Below are positions 27,354-37,412 of a stretch of DNA of 64,000 nt, one piece after another. The notes under the pieces were generated by a model. The model searched no databases and had not been told where the DNA came from. It was given only the letters and a program-made list of their open reading frames with translations. The position numbers were made by a program, and so were the translations under genes. Origin of the DNA: Actinopolyspora halophila DSM 43834 (GTDB lineage: Bacteria > Actinomycetota > Actinomycetes > Mycobacteriales > Pseudonocardiaceae); contig NZ_AQUI01000002.1 of NCBI RefSeq assembly GCF_000371785.1, positions 4,071,276 to 4,135,275 on the forward strand, read 5' to 3'. Each line of letters opens with the position of its first letter. Positions within the stretch are counted from its first letter, which is position 1.

Positions 27354-30179
27354 TCAGCTGCAGCCCGAGGTGGCTCCGCAGCCCTCACAGAGGTAGCACG
27401 ATCCGGAAGGCCGCATCTTGGTACCGCAGGTCATGCACAGCGGCGCGTCGGCGGCCTTGCCCAGCTTCAGCTCCAGCAGCTCGGTCGAGCTCCCCGCGTC
27501 CGTGTCGTCGCTCGGGTTCTGCACCACGGGCTTGGGCTGCTCGGAGTACTCCACCGAACCGCGCATCGAGTCCAGCTGGTTCTGCTCCTGCCCCGTGTCG
27601 GCACCGTTGGTCTGCTCGGTGCGCTCGGCGGCGGTGAAGATGCCCAGCTGGGCCCGCTTCTCGTAGGACAGGTGGTCCAGCGCGAGCCTGCGGAACAGGT
27701 AGTCCAGCACGCTGCTGGCCATGCGCACGTCCGGGTCGTCGGTCATACCGGCGGGCTCGAACCGGACGTTCTGGAACTTGGAGACGTAGAACTCCAGCGG
27801 GATCCCGTACTGCAGACCGACCGAGATGGACATCGCGAACGCGTCCATCACACCGGCGAGCGTGGACCCCTGCTTGCCGAGCTTGATGAAGATCTCGCCG
27901 AGACCGTCGTCCGGGTAGGAGCCCGCGTGGAGGTAGCCCTCGGCACCGCCGACCGTGAACGAGATCGTCTGGCTCGGGCGCTTCTTGGGCAGGCGCTTGC
28001 GCACCGGGCGGTACTCGATCTCCTTCTCGACCTGCTTCTCGCCCTTTTCCTTGTCCCCGCTGCCCGCGGACAGCGGCTGACCGACCTTGCAGTTGTCCCG
28101 GTAGATGGCCAGTGCCTTGAGGCCGAGCCGCCAGCCCTCGAAGTAGATCTCCTGGACGTCCTCGACCGTGGCGTGCTCGGGCATGTTCACGGTCTTGGAG
28201 ATCGACCCGGACAGGAACGGCTGCACCGCGGCCATCATGCGGACGTGCCCCATGGGAGCGATGGAGCGCTCACCCATCGCGCAGTCGAACACCTCGTAGT
28301 GCTCCGGCCGCAGCCCCGGCGCGTCCACCACGTGACCGTGCTCGGCGATGTACTCGATGATGGCCTCGGCCTGCTCGTCCGGGTAGCCCAGCGCACGCAG
28401 CGCGCGCGGAACCGTCCGGTTGACGATCTGCATCGAGCCGCCGCCGACCAGCTTCTTGAACTTGACCAGAGCCAGGTCCGGTTCCACACCGGTGGTGTCG
28501 CAGTCCATCATCAGACCGATGGTTCCGGTCGGAGCCAGCACGGAGGCCTGCGCGTTGCGCCAGCCGTTCCGCGTACCGGTCTCCAGCCCCTCCTGCCACA
28601 CCTGGGTGGCCAGGTCGTGCACGCTGACGTCGTTGTGGTGGTAGGTCCGCACCAGATCGTTGGCGGCCGCGTGCTTGCGCATCACGCGCTGGTGGGACTC
28701 GGCGTTGCGCGCGTAGCCCGCGTAGGGCCCCACCGCACCGGCGAGTTCGGCGGAACGCTTGTAGGCGGTCCCCGTCATCAGCGAGGTGACCGAGGCGGCG
28801 AGCGCCCGACCGCCGTCGGAGTCGTAGGCGTGTCCGGTGGCCATCAGCAGCGCGCCGAGGTTGGCGTAGCCGATTCCGAGCTGGCGGAAGTCCCGCGTGG
28901 TCCGCGCGATCGACTCCGTGGGGAAGTCCGCGAAGCAGATCGAGATGTCCATCGCGGTGATCACGATCTCGACGGCGCTCTTGAACAGCTCCGCGTCGAA
29001 GGTGAGGTCCTCGCGCAGGAACTTCATCAGGTTCAGCGAGGCGAGGTTGCAGCTGGAGTTGTCCAGGTGCAGGTACTCCGAGCACGGGTTCGAAGCGCTG
29101 ATCCTGCCGGATTCCGGGCTGGTGTGCCAGTCGTTGATGGTGTCGTCGTACTGGATGCCCGGATCCGCGCACTCCCAGGCGGACTTGGCCATCTTGTTGA
29201 ACAGGTCCCTGGAACGGACCGTGTCCGTCACCGACCCGTCGGTACGTGCCCGCAGCCCGAACTGACCGTCGCTCTCGACGGCACGCATGAACTCGTCGCT
29301 GACCCGCACCGAGTTGTTCGCGTTCTGGTACTGCACGGAGACCATGTCGGAGCCGCCGAGGTCCACGTCGAAGCCCGCGTCGCTCAGGGCGCGGATCTTG
29401 TGCTCCTCCCTGGACTTGGTCTCGATGAACTCCTCGACGTCCGGGTGGTCGACGTCGAGCACGACCATCTTGGCGGCGCGCCTGGTGGCCCCGCCGGACT
29501 TGATGGTTCCTGCCGAGGCGTCGGCGCCGCGCATGAACGAAACCGGCCCGGAAGCGGTTCCCCCGGAGGAGAGCAGTTCCTTGGAGGAACGGATGCGGGA
29601 GAGGTTCAGCCCAGCTCCGGAACCTCCCTTGAAGATCAGTCCCTCTTCCTTGTACCAGTCGAGGATCGACTCCATCGTGTCGTCGACCGACAGGATGAAG
29701 CAGGCCGAGACCTGCTGCTTGGAGCTGGTCCCCACGTTGAACCACACCGGCGAGTTGAAGCTGAACACCTGGTGCAGCAGCATGTAGGTCAACTCGTGCT
29801 CGAAGATCTCGGCGTCGGTCTCGGACGCGAAGTAACCGTGTTCGAGGCCGCTGTGCACGTAGGTCTTGACCACGCGGTCGATGAGCTGCCGCAGGCTGCT
29901 CTCGCGTTCCGGCGTGCCGAGTGCGCCACGGAAGTACTTGCTCGTGACGATGTTGGCCGCGTTCAGCGACCAGAACTCCGGGAACTCGACGTCGCGCTGC
30001 TCGAAGTTGACCGAACCGTCGCGCCAGTTGGTCATCACGACGTCCCGGCGCTCCCAGGTCACCTCGTCGTAGGGGTGCACTCCCTCGGTCGTGTAAACAC
30101 GCTCGACCCGGATTCCCGCCGTGCGGGTTCCTGCCTCCGACTCCCCTGCGGAGGCCGGACTACCGACGGTCTCTGTCAT
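27354..30179 (-). CDS. nrdJ: Vitamin B12-dependent (class II) ribonucleotide reductase
   Basis: A 941-residue adenosylcobalamin-dependent enzyme that makes deoxyribonucleotides without needing oxygen. Recognisable parts are VFSFNSPVWFNVGTSSKQQV near the front and SGAGLNLSRIRSS. The active-site region has NPCSEYLHLDNSSCNLASLN, and APTGTIGLMMDCDTTG follows. The C-terminus is Cys-rich (CMTCGTKMRPSGSCYLCEGC), as expected for the redox-active, metal-binding tail. ATG at 30179 starts MTETVGSPAS, with GGGAGAG upstream. nrdR precedes it by 157 bases on the same strand, giving the familiar nrdR-nrdJ operon of actinomycetes. Confidence 0.95.
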   Translation of the reverse strand: MTETVGSPASAGESEAGTRTAGIRVERVYTTEGVHPYDEVTWERRDVVMTNWRDGSVNFEQRDVEFPEFWSLNAANIVTSKYFRGALGTPERESSLRQLIDRVVKTYVHSGLEHGYFASETDAEIFEHELTYMLLHQVFSFNSPVWFNVGTSSKQQVSACFILSVDDTMESILDWYKEEGLIFKGGSGAGLNLSRIRSSKELLSSGGTASGPVSFMRGADASAGTIKSGGATRRAAKMVVLDVDHPDVEEFIETKSREEHKIRALSDAGFDVDLGGSDMVSVQYQNANNSVRVSDEFMRAVESDGQFGLRARTDGSVTDTVRSRDLFNKMAKSAWECADPGIQYDDTINDWHTSPESGRISASNPCSEYLHLDNSSCNLASLNLMKFLREDLTFDAELFKSAVEIVITAMDISICFADFPTESIARTTRDFRQLGIGYANLGALLMATGHAYDSDGGRALAASVTSLMTGTAYKRSAELAGAVGPYAGYARNAESHQRVMRKHAAANDLVRTYHHNDVSVHDLATQVWQEGLETGTRNGWRNAQASVLAPTGTIGLMMDCDTTGVEPDLALVKFKKLVGGGSMQIVNRTVPRALRALGYPDEQAEAIIEYIAEHGHVVDAPGLRPEHYEVFDCAMGERSIAPMGHVRMMAAVQPFLSGSISKTVNMPEHATVEDVQEIYFEGWRLGLKALAIYRDNCKVGQPLSAGSGDKEKGEKQVEKEIEYRPVRKRLPKKRPSQTISFTVGGAEGYLHAGSYPDDGLGEIFIKLGKQGSTLAGVMDAFAMSISVGLQYGIPLEFYVSKFQNVRFEPAGMTDDPDVRMASSVLDYLFRRLALDHLSYEKRAQLGIFTAAERTEQTNGADTGQEQNQLDSMRGSVEYSEQPKPVVQNPSDDTDAGSSTELLELKLGKAADAPLCMTCGTKMRPSGSCYLCEGCGATSGCS

Positions 30180-30336
30180 GGCGTGAGTCTCTCCCTCGTC
30201 GCTCGCTCTCCTGCTGCCACCGTCCGGGTTCCCCGTCCGGCTCGGTCGCTTCTTTCCCTGCTCGGGGCCGCCCGCGTGGGCCACCCGTTTGCGCTTGGCC
30301 GCGCCGTTCCGGCGCTGTGCCGCTCCCCGCCCCGGT

Positions 30337-30882
30337 TTAGGCATTCGCGTTCGCTTCGCTTTTTCGTCCGGGCTGCTCGTCCGTGTCGGCCCCGCTCCGC
30401 GGAGTCGCCTCCGCACCGGCGGTGTCGTCGGGCTCCTCCTCGGCGTCGCGCAGGTCCGCGATCTCCCGTTCGAAGTCCTCGACCGAGGTGAACGACCTGT
30501 ACACGCTCGCGAACCGCAGGTAGGCGACCTCGTCCAGCTCGCGCAGCGGCCCGAGAATCGCCAGCCCCACCTCGTGGCTGGGCACTTCCGGCACCCCCAG
30601 CGACCTGGTCGTCTCCTCCACCCGATGGGCGAGCTGCTGCAGCGCGTCCTCCGCCACCGGGCGTCCCTGGCAGGCGCGGCGCACTCCTCGAACGACCTTG
30701 TCCCGACTGAACGGCTCGGTCACTCCCGAGCGCTTCACCACCGTGAGAACCAGTTCCTCGACCGTGGTGAACCTGCGCCCACAGTTCGCACAGGACCGCC
30801 TGCGCCGAATCGACTGCCCTTCCTCCACCTCACGGGAGTCGACGACGCGCGAATCGTCACCTCGACAGAACGGACACCGCAA
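30337..30882 (-). CDS. nrdR: Transcriptional repressor NrdR
   Basis: A 181-residue nucleotide-sensing repressor of ribonucleotide reductase genes. The zinc ribbon ligands are Cys3, Cys6, Cys31 and Cys34 (MRCPFC ... CANC), followed by an ATP-cone domain at about 49-139 ([20 protein letters not shown]). The acidic C-terminal tail of about 40 residues is longer than usual. nrdJ follows. A possible NrdR box lies 148 bases upstream at 31030-31045, which would allow autoregulation. Confidence 0.95.
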   Translation of the reverse strand: MRCPFCRGDDSRVVDSREVEEGQSIRRRRSCANCGRRFTTVEELVLTVVKRSGVTEPFSRDKVVRGVRRACQGRPVAEDALQQLAHRVEETTRSLGVPEVPSHEVGLAILGPLRELDEVAYLRFASVYRSFTSVEDFEREIADLRDAEEEPDDTAGAEATPRSGADTDEQPGRKSEANANA

Positions 30883-31602
30883 CGCGAGTCATCTCCTCGA
30901 CACAACCCGACCGGCCACCGGTGCGTATCACGCAACACACTGTGTCGTGCGGACAGTCGGCACGATACGACTCGAGTAACCACTCACCGGCCAGTATACC
31001 CAAGTCATTGATTAATTACACCGATGAAACTACTAGATGTTGTGGTCGACTTTAGCTCCCGGGCTCATCCTAAGCAAATCGGGGCCCGGTTTCCCGGCGA
31101 CTCGCCGAAGCGGTCGACACGAGCCCGACGACTCCGGCACAACACCTCGCGAAGGAGTACCGAACCCCCGAAGAGCCATCCCGAACGAAGCCACCGCAAC
31201 GCGGAGGACCTCCCACCCACCCCCCGGGGGGAAGAGCACGGAGACCGATCGGGTGAGTTCGGGAACGGGCCGGTCGGGCCCCGGGGACATCGAAGCGTCG
31301 CGGGAACCGGCCCCCGGACAACCGCTCGTCCCGAGAAGGACCGGGCGGGTACTCGCTCGTCGGCGCACGCGGACGAACGGGCCACGGACCCCGCCGGTAC
31401 GCCCCTCGGGAAAATACCGCGCCGGAGATCACGCGAAATCGCGGCTCCCCGCGGTCCACCCGGACGAAGACTCGAAAAGCAACCCCGTGACCAGCTGTTC
31501 CGTGCAATCGACCCTGGTGGTCGATCGAAGCGGTGAACCATCCACGCACGAGCGAGACATCTCGCACCCGACCCTGTAACGGTGTCACCGGGGAAACGAC
31601 GT
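30883..31602. other. Divergent nrdR/lexA intergenic region
   Basis: Part of an 887-base gap. The stretch 30975-31050 is AT-rich and probably holds the nrdR promoter, with TATACT on the minus strand at 30993-30998. From 31060 to 31560 nothing recognisable was found on either strand. In mycobacteria a LysM/cell-wall hydrolase gene (Rv2719c) occupies this position; no trace of its motifs is seen here. Confidence 0.45.
31030..31045. promoter_or_regulatory. Possible NrdR box
   Basis: On the minus strand this reads CCACAACATCTAGTAG and partly fits the NrdR consensus ACACWATATATWGTGT at the central CA.CATCTAGT positions. It lies 148 bases before nrdR in the AT-rich promoter zone. No well-matched second box at the usual 31-base spacing was found, so this is tentative. 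Confidence 0.3.
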
Positions 31603-31616
31603 CGAACACCAGTACG
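31603..31616. promoter_or_regulatory. LexA operator candidate 1 of lexA
   Basis: CGAAC-ACCA-GTACG matches the actinobacterial SOS box CGAAC-N4-GTTCG with one mismatch. It lies 153 bases before the lexA start. Confidence 0.6.
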
Positions 31617-31680
31617 AGTCGTGTACGATCGACCACGAGCGAACACCGAAAACACCGGCCGGAGCCGCAACCGACTCACT

Positions 31681-31694
31681 CGAACTGGTGTTTG
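31681..31694. promoter_or_regulatory. LexA operator candidate 2 of lexA
   Basis: CGAAC-TGGT-GTTTG matches the SOS box with one mismatch and lies 75 bases before the lexA start. Together with the box at 31603 it points to cooperative autorepression. Confidence 0.65.
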
Positions 31695-31769
31695 GTGTCA
31701 TCTCCCCGTGCCGCCTACCGTGGAAATGTGCGTGCACGTGCGGACAGTGGTGGACAGGAGGCCGCGACG

Positions 31770-32486
31770 GTGAGTGACTCTTCCGACCCCGCCGGGAGCG
31801 GGGGCGCCGCGGGGGCGACCACCTCGCCCGAGAGGTCCACCCGGACCGGGGACACCGGATACGACTCCGAGCTCACGGAACGCCAGCGCCGAGTCCTCGA
31901 CACCATCCGCGGCTGGATGCACGATCACGGCTACCCACCGAGCGTGCGGGAGATCGGCGACACCGTCGGGCTGACCTCGACCTCCTCCGTCGCCTACCAA
32001 CTGCGCGCGCTGGAACGCCGCGGCTACCTGCGCCGCGACCCGCATCGTCCCCGCACGGTCGGTGTGCTGAGCGCGGAGGACACCTCCTCCTCCGAGTTCG
32101 CCGCACGGGCGAATCCCGCCTACGTGCCGGTCGTCGGACGCATCGCGGCGGGCGGCCCCATACTCGCGGAACAGTCCGTCGACGACGTGTTCCCCCTGCC
32201 CAGGGAAATCGTGGGGGAGGGTTCGCTGTTCCTGCTGAACGTGGTGGGCGACTCCATGATCGACCTGGCGATCACCGACGGGGACTGGGTCACCGTCCGC
32301 CAACAACCCGACGCGGAGAACGGCGACGTGGTCGCCGCGATGATCGACGGAGAGGCCACCGTCAAAACCCTCAAACGCACCGAGGACCACGTGTGGCTGC
32401 TGCCGCACAACGCGGACTACGAACCGATCCTCGGTGACGAGGCCACCGTGCTGGGCAAGGTCGTGGCCGTGGTCCGGAAACTCTGA
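31770..32486 (+). CDS. lexA: SOS repressor LexA
   Basis: A 238-residue repressor-protease. A Ser/Gly/Thr-rich N-terminal extension of about 33 residues precedes the winged helix ([20 protein letters not shown] and the helix [13 protein letters not shown]). The self-cleavage site is Ala127-Gly128 in RIAAGGPI. The catalytic dyad is Ser162 (VVGDSMID) and Lys199 (ATVKTLKR). GTG at 31770 has AGGAGG nine bases upstream. It represses itself and recA until activated RecA stimulates autocleavage; boxes for both promoters are in this window. Confidence 0.96.
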   Translation: MSDSSDPAGSGGAAGATTSPERSTRTGDTGYDSELTERQRRVLDTIRGWMHDHGYPPSVREIGDTVGLTSTSSVAYQLRALERRGYLRRDPHRPRTVGVLSAEDTSSSEFAARANPAYVPVVGRIAAGGPILAEQSVDDVFPLPREIVGEGSLFLLNVVGDSMIDLAITDGDWVTVRQQPDAENGDVVAAMIDGEATVKTLKRTEDHVWLLPHNADYEPILGDEATVLGKVVAVVRKL

Positions 32487-32549
32487 CCCAAGTCTTTCCG
32501 TCCCCCACCGAGCGAAACCACCTGCGCGGCGGGCGAACAGAAAAATCAG

Positions 32550-33587
32550 TCAACCGCCGCGCCGTCGACGCAGGCGCAGCACCACGGACAGCACGGCCAG
32601 CAGCGCGAACAGCCCGCCCGCCGTCAGAACGACCTCCCGCGCCGAGGGCGACCACCCCGCGGAGGCGGGCCCGCTCGAATCGGCCTCTCCTCCGGCGGAT
32701 CCGCTTCCGCGGTCGGCCGCGAGCCCCACCGCGTTCGGCACCACACGCACCGGGGCCAGTTTCTCGGAGGCGGAGAGCAGGTCACCGTTCGGTTCGAAGG
32801 CGATCGCCTCGCCCTGCGGTTCGTCGGCCAGCGGCACCCGCAGCGGAGCACCGTTCAGGGCTTCGAGCACCTTGCCGTCCGGAGCCGGGTACAGATAAAC
32901 CTCGGTGTAGGTCCGGACGGCCACCACTTCACGCCCGGAGCTGACCGCGGCTCCCGTCACGGTCACCGAACCGAACGAACTCGGCAGCGGACCACCGGGA
33001 GTGTCGGTCGACTCCAGACTCAGCGTTCCCACCCGCTCCAACTCCACCGGGGACCGCTCGCTCGGTTCCGAAACCGGCCGGTATATCCCGGCCTCCCCCA
33101 AGGGATTCTTGGTGACGACGTAGGGCACGGTCCCCCGGCCGAGCAACAGCGCCTCCGCATCGTGCGGACCGTCCGGATAGCGGAACCGGTAGAGCCTCGC
33201 TGTTCCCTCCCCCGGGGAAAGCACGTGAACGGCGACCGTTTCCCGCTTCCTGCTGTTGTCCCCCGTGTCCGCCAGCCACAGCCTTCCGTCCTCCGCACGC
33301 GCGAGGTCCTCGACGTCGTACGGGTCGACGTCCCAGCCGTGCGTGTCGACGATCGAGCAGTCCCGCGGGTTCATCTCGTAAACCCGCAGGGCACTGCCAC
33401 CGTCGCCCACGGCGTACCAACTGTGCGGCCCCACGGACAGCCCGGACAGCTCGGACAGCCGCTCGTCCCGTGGAGTGCAGCCGGTTCGCGGGGCGGGAAC
33501 CTCGGCTGCCGAAGCGCCCGGCCGGGCACTCGCCTGCCCGACCCCCGTACAGACGGGGGCCACGGTCAGGAGAAGCACGGCGGTCAC
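32550..33587 (-). CDS. Exported, membrane-anchored propeller-like protein of unknown function
   Basis: About 345 residues. A hydrophobic leader (VTAVLLLTVAPVCTGVGQAS) is followed by a repetitive region with short beta motifs: LSGLSVGPHSWYAVGDGG, DPYDVEDLARAEDGRLWLAD and AIAFEPNGDLLSASEK. These suggest a beta-propeller or phytase-like esterase fold facing outward. A C-terminal transmembrane helix (VVLTAGGLFALLAVLSVVL) ends in RLRRRRGG. The start is uncertain: GTG at 33587 is used because the frame farther upstream runs into a dispersed repeat. It is convergent with lexA. I do not assign a substrate. Confidence 0.65.
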   Translation of the reverse strand: MTAVLLLTVAPVCTGVGQASARPGASAAEVPAPRTGCTPRDERLSELSGLSVGPHSWYAVGDGGSALRVYEMNPRDCSIVDTHGWDVDPYDVEDLARAEDGRLWLADTGDNSRKRETVAVHVLSPGEGTARLYRFRYPDGPHDAEALLLGRGTVPYVVTKNPLGEAGIYRPVSEPSERSPVELERVGTLSLESTDTPGGPLPSSFGSVTVTGAAVSSGREVVAVRTYTEVYLYPAPDGKVLEALNGAPLRVPLADEPQGEAIAFEPNGDLLSASEKLAPVRVVPNAVGLAADRGSGSAGGEADSSGPASAGWSPSAREVVLTAGGLFALLAVLSVVLRLRRRRGG

Positions 33588-33608
33588 ACGCCCGAGCAGG
33601 ACTTTGTT

Positions 33609-33760
33609 GTCCCGGTTCGCGTGAGGGGTTCCGTGGCGGAACCTCTCGCGGGCTCTCGCCGCGGGTGCCCCGACCTCGGGGAGCCACCTACACAACGTCG
33701 GGACCTTCCTCGCGAGAGCACCACGGGAGAACCCGCGGCGGCGCCGGTGGGCAGGCTGGT
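33609..33760. repeat. Dispersed intergenic repeat, copy A (best preserved)
   Basis: Between hflX and the propeller-like gene. Blocks in order are TCCCGGTTCGCGT, GGTTCCGTGGCGGAACC (itself an inverted repeat), GGCTCTCGCC, CCCCGACCTCGGGGAGCC, ACCTACACAACGTCGGG and CCTCGCGAGA. The same series, diverged, occurs at 18928-18994 and 46608-46735, and a left-end fragment at 23138-23176. Confidence 0.6.
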
Positions 33761-33850
33761 GGTTTCGGCGCTCGCCGCGCCGAACAACACCAACCGGGCA
33801 CCACATCGACGACCACACCAAGACCTAACGAAACACTACTGGCCCGGACC

Positions 33851-35380
33851 TCAACCCGTCGTGGCGAACGGTTCGAGCTCGTTCGCCAGGTCGGTGCGCA
33901 CCTTGGCGCGCAGTCGCGTTCCATCGGCGGTGTGCTCCCGTGCGACGAGCTCGCCCTCGGTGTGCACCCGCGAGACGAGCTCACCCCTGGTGTAGGGCAC
34001 GAGCGCGTCCACGTAGACATCGGGCGCGGGGAGCCACTCGGCGATCGCCCGGTTCAGCTCGTCGATGCCCGCACCGGAGCGGGCCGAGACGAAGACGGCC
34101 TCGGGCAGCAACCGCCGCAGCTCGGCGAACTTGGCCGTGTCCAGTGCGTCGGCCTTGTTCACCACCACCAGCTCCGGCGGAACGGAGCCTCCCTGCTCGG
34201 AGCCGATCTCGGAGACCACGTCCCTGACGGCACCGACCTGCTCCTGCGGAGCGGGATCCGAACCGTCCACCACGTGCAACAACAGATCCGCCCTGGTGAC
34301 CTCCTCGAGGGTGGACCTGAAGGCCTCCACCAGCTGGTGCGGCAGGTGCCGGACGAAACCGACCGTGTCGCTGAGCGTGTAGGGCCTGCCGTCCACGGTC
34401 CGGGCCCGGCGGGTGGCCGGGTCCAGCGTGGCGAACAGGGAGTCCTCCACCAGCAGGCCGTTGCCCGTCAACGCGTTGAGCAGGCTGGACTTGCCCGCGT
34501 TGGTGTAGCCACCGATCGCCACGGAGGGAACGGCGTTGGCCACGCGCTGGGAACGCTTGGTCTCGCGGATCGTGCTCATCGCCGCGAGCTCCTTGCGCAG
34601 CTTGCTGATCCGCTTGTGGATGCGCCTGCGGTCGGTCTCCATCTTGGTCTCACCGGGACCACGGGTACCGACACCGCCCTTGCCGCCGCCGGCACGACCA
34701 CCGGCCTGACGGGACATCTTGTCACCCCAACCACGCAGCCTGGGCAGGTAGTACTGCAGCTGCGCCAGCTCCACCTGGGCCTTGCCCTCCTTGGAATTGG
34801 CGTGCTGGGCGAAGATGTCCAGAATCAGGGCGGTACGGTCCACGACCTTGAGCTTGAGCTTCTCCTCCAACTGCCTCAACTGGCCGGGGGCCAGCTCACC
34901 GTCACAGATCACGGTGTCGGCGCCCACTGCCAGGGCGATGTCCCGAAGCTCACGCACCTTTCCCGCGCCCACGTAGGTCGCGGGATCGGGACGGTCCTTG
35001 CGCTGGACCATCCCTTCCAGTACCTCCGAGCCGGCCGTTTCGGCCAGTCGGCTCAGTTCGGCCAACGACGCCTCGGCCTGTGCCGAGGTCCCCTCGGTCC
35101 ACACCCCGACGAGCACGACTTTCTCCAGCTGCAGTCGCCGATACTCGACCTCGGTGACGTCGGAGAGCTCGGTGGACAGGCCGGAGACCCGCCGCAAGGA
35201 CGCGCGTTCCTGCCGCTCCATCTCTCCGATGGAGGGTTCGTCCTCGGGCGCGTTCGGGGGCGCGTTGGTCGCTTGCGTGTCGAAGCCGTCGATATCGGCC
35301 ACGCGCTCCGCGGTGTCGAAGCGCTCGTCGGTGAAATAACGGTTGGTCAAGTAATCCTTACTCAGCTGCTCGTGGATCAT
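33851..35380 (-). CDS. hflX: Ribosome-associated GTPase HflX
   Basis: A 509-residue GTPase that binds the 50S subunit and splits stalled ribosomes. The N-terminal HflX domain contains ERASLRRVSGLSTELSDV and DPATYVGAGKVRELRDIA. A Gly-rich linker with GTRGPGETKMETDRRRI follows. The G domain has G1 GYTNAGKSSLLNAL, G3 DTVGFVRHLP and G4 NKAD. ATG at 35380 (MIHEQLSKDYL) is chosen; a longer frame begins at 35437. The hflX-dapF-miaA order on one strand is the same as Rv2725c-Rv2727c. Confidence 0.93.
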   Translation of the reverse strand: MIHEQLSKDYLTNRYFTDERFDTAERVADIDGFDTQATNAPPNAPEDEPSIGEMERQERASLRRVSGLSTELSDVTEVEYRRLQLEKVVLVGVWTEGTSAQAEASLAELSRLAETAGSEVLEGMVQRKDRPDPATYVGAGKVRELRDIALAVGADTVICDGELAPGQLRQLEEKLKLKVVDRTALILDIFAQHANSKEGKAQVELAQLQYYLPRLRGWGDKMSRQAGGRAGGGKGGVGTRGPGETKMETDRRRIHKRISKLRKELAAMSTIRETKRSQRVANAVPSVAIGGYTNAGKSSLLNALTGNGLLVEDSLFATLDPATRRARTVDGRPYTLSDTVGFVRHLPHQLVEAFRSTLEEVTRADLLLHVVDGSDPAPQEQVGAVRDVVSEIGSEQGGSVPPELVVVNKADALDTAKFAELRRLLPEAVFVSARSGAGIDELNRAIAEWLPAPDVYVDALVPYTRGELVSRVHTEGELVAREHTADGTRLRAKVRTDLANELEPFATTG

Positions 35381-35465
35381 TCTCGAACTCGGTGCGTTCC
35401 TCCCGGGGTGGGACCACGGGAACAACCTCACCACCATGTATTATGGCACGTTCGTCCACCGCTTT

Positions 35466-36344
35466 TCAGGAAGAAACACTCGAAGCGGTCAGCGGCTCCT
35501 CGTCGAGCGAGCTCCACCACTCGGCGTCCAGCCGTCCCCGTGCCACCAGTTCAGCCGGCCCGGTCAGGGTACTGGTTACCGGTGTGACCCGGACTTCGAC
35601 GACTCCCCCCTGGACGTGCACGAAACGGGAACCGTTCTCCTCGCCCGCCGCGCGCACCACGGCCGCGGTCGCCGCCACCGTCCCGGTCCCACACGAACGG
35701 GTCTCACCGACCCCTCGTTCGTAGACCCGCATGCGGATCCGCTCGTCGTCGAGCGGCTCCACGAGTTCGATGTTCACCCCGCCCGGGAACAGATCCGGGT
35801 CGTAACCCGGCTGCACCGACAGATCGAGCTCGGCGAGCTCGCCGGTCAGGCAAACCAGATGGGGGTTTCCCAGGTCCACGGACAACGCCGACATGGCGTA
35901 CCCGGCGATGGTGACGCTGGAATGCCCCCGCACGGCGGCCGAGCCCATGTCCACCGTCACTCGCCCGTCCGGTTCCACCACCACGGTGCGCGCCCCCGCA
36001 CGGGTACCGACGGGAACACTTCCGGTGGAGACCAGCCCCGCGTCGAACAGGTACCGCGCGAACACCCGGACGCCGTTGCCGCACATCTCGGCCACCGAGC
36101 CGTCGGCGTTGCGGTAATCCATGAACCAGGCGTCGGCGGGAACGTCGGCAGGCGACTCCTCCTCCAGCAACCCGCTCGGCACCACGCGCAGCACACCGTC
36201 GGCCCCCAGGCCACGCCTCCGGTCGCACAGCGCCCGCACGCGCCGGGCCGTCAGCTCCAGTTCCCCGCGCGGATCGGGCAACACGACGAAGTCGTTCTCG
36301 GTGCCGTGCCCCTTGAGAAATTCCGGTCCCGCGTAAGACTGCAC
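35466..36344 (-). CDS. dapF: Diaminopimelate epimerase
   Basis: A 292-residue PLP-independent racemase that converts LL- to meso-diaminopimelate for lysine and peptidoglycan synthesis. The two catalytic Cys are Cys88 (AEMCGNGVR) and Cys218 (ETRSCGTGT). The N-terminal FLKGHGTENDFVVL strand is typical. The gap to miaA upstream is 56 bases and to hflX downstream is 85, consistent with one operon. Confidence 0.95.
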   Translation of the reverse strand: MQSYAGPEFLKGHGTENDFVVLPDPRGELELTARRVRALCDRRRGLGADGVLRVVPSGLLEEESPADVPADAWFMDYRNADGSVAEMCGNGVRVFARYLFDAGLVSTGSVPVGTRAGARTVVVEPDGRVTVDMGSAAVRGHSSVTIAGYAMSALSVDLGNPHLVCLTGELAELDLSVQPGYDPDLFPGGVNIELVEPLDDERIRMRVYERGVGETRSCGTGTVAATAAVVRAAGEENGSRFVHVQGGVVEVRVTPVTSTLTGPAELVARGRLDAEWWSSLDEEPLTASSVSS

Positions 36345-36400
36345 CGGACCAGTCTAGCCGCCTACCACCGGGACGTGACCCACCCGACCGCTCTTCCGGC

Positions 36401-37327
36401 TCACTCGGCGTCCGTGCGCTCCAGCAGGCTCAACACGGCCTGTCCCGCATGACCGGCGGTAGCGTCCAGCCAGTGGATCCGCCCGTCCCTGCGGAACCAG
36501 GACCGCTGCCTGCGCACGAACCTCCGGGTGAGCCGAGCCGTCTCCGCGGCCGCCTCGCTCATGTCCCCGGAGGAGTCCAGCTCGGCCAGCACCTGCTGGT
36601 ACCCCAGAGCCCGCGACGCGGTGCGCCCGTGGCGCAGCCCGGCACTCTCGAGTTCGCGCACCTCCTCCACCAGCCCCTCGTCGAACATCTCGGCCACCCT
36701 GGCGTTGACCCGCTCGTCCAGCTCGGCGACCGGGCGGTCCAAACCGATCAGCAGGGTTCCGTACCTGGGGGGACCCGGTTCGGGAAGGTTGGCCGAGAAC
36801 CTCCTCCCGGTGATCTCGATCACCTCCAGCGCCCGGACGAGTCTGCGCCCGTTGGTGGACGGTATGGACTCGGCCGCGGGTGGATCCAGCTCGGCGAGCT
36901 CCCGGTGCAGTCGTTCGGTGCCGACCCGCTGGAGGTGCTCCTCCCAACGAGCGCGCACCTCCGGGTCCGTCCCCGGGAAGTTCAACTCGTCCAGCAGCGC
37001 CTGGACGTAGAGACCGGAGCCACCGACGACGATCGGGGGAATCCCCTCCCCCACCAGCCGCTCGACGACCTCCCTGGCCTGTCGCTGGTACGCGGCCACC
37101 GAGGCGTTCTCGGTCACGTCGAGCACGTCCAGCTGGTGGTGTGGAACCCCCCGGCGCAGCTCGGGAGGGGTTTTGGCCGTTCCGATGTCCATGCCCCGGT
37201 AAAGCTGCATGGCATCGGCGTTGACGATCTCGCCTCCGAGCCGTTCGGCCAACCACAGGGCCACCTCGGACTTCCCGGTGGCCGTGGGGCCGACAACGGC
37301 TACGGGGCGCTGCATCATCGCGGACAC
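36401..37327 (-). CDS. miaA: tRNA dimethylallyltransferase
   Basis: A 308-residue enzyme that prenylates A37 of tRNAs reading UNN codons. The P-loop GPTATGKS is at 13-20, followed by [17 protein letters not shown] and [13 protein letters not shown]. The terminal region has [19 protein letters not shown] at 37327 is used; ATG codons at 37318 and 37315 are alternatives. Its product is the substrate of MiaB, encoded 3 kb away in the same window. Confidence 0.95.
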   Translation of the reverse strand: MSAMMQRPVAVVGPTATGKSEVALWLAERLGGEIVNADAMQLYRGMDIGTAKTPPELRRGVPHHQLDVLDVTENASVAAYQRQAREVVERLVGEGIPPIVVGGSGLYVQALLDELNFPGTDPEVRARWEEHLQRVGTERLHRELAELDPPAAESIPSTNGRRLVRALEVIEITGRRFSANLPEPGPPRYGTLLIGLDRPVAELDERVNARVAEMFDEGLVEEVRELESAGLRHGRTASRALGYQQVLAELDSSGDMSEAAAETARLTRRFVRRQRSWFRRDGRIHWLDATAGHAGQAVLSLLERTDAE

Positions 37328-37412
37328 GTCCCCAGCCTAGAAAAGTTCCCGGGGAACCGTCCGCGCGGTGGTCGGCCACCAGGGCCACGACGGCCCGGTT
37401 CACCGAGCACGG

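Noticed and set aside
27672-30491. 939-codon open frame opposite nrdJ
   Set aside because: An antisense mirror of nrdJ caused by high GC at third positions; the translation is Val/Gly/Asp-rich without motifs.
30999-31014. Second NrdR box at the expected spacing from 31030
   Set aside because: The conserved CwA and AT positions do not line up at any register.
31024-31536. 170-codon open frame between nrdR and lexA
   Set aside because: Highly basic, Pro/Arg-rich, no ribosome-binding site and no recognisable domain.
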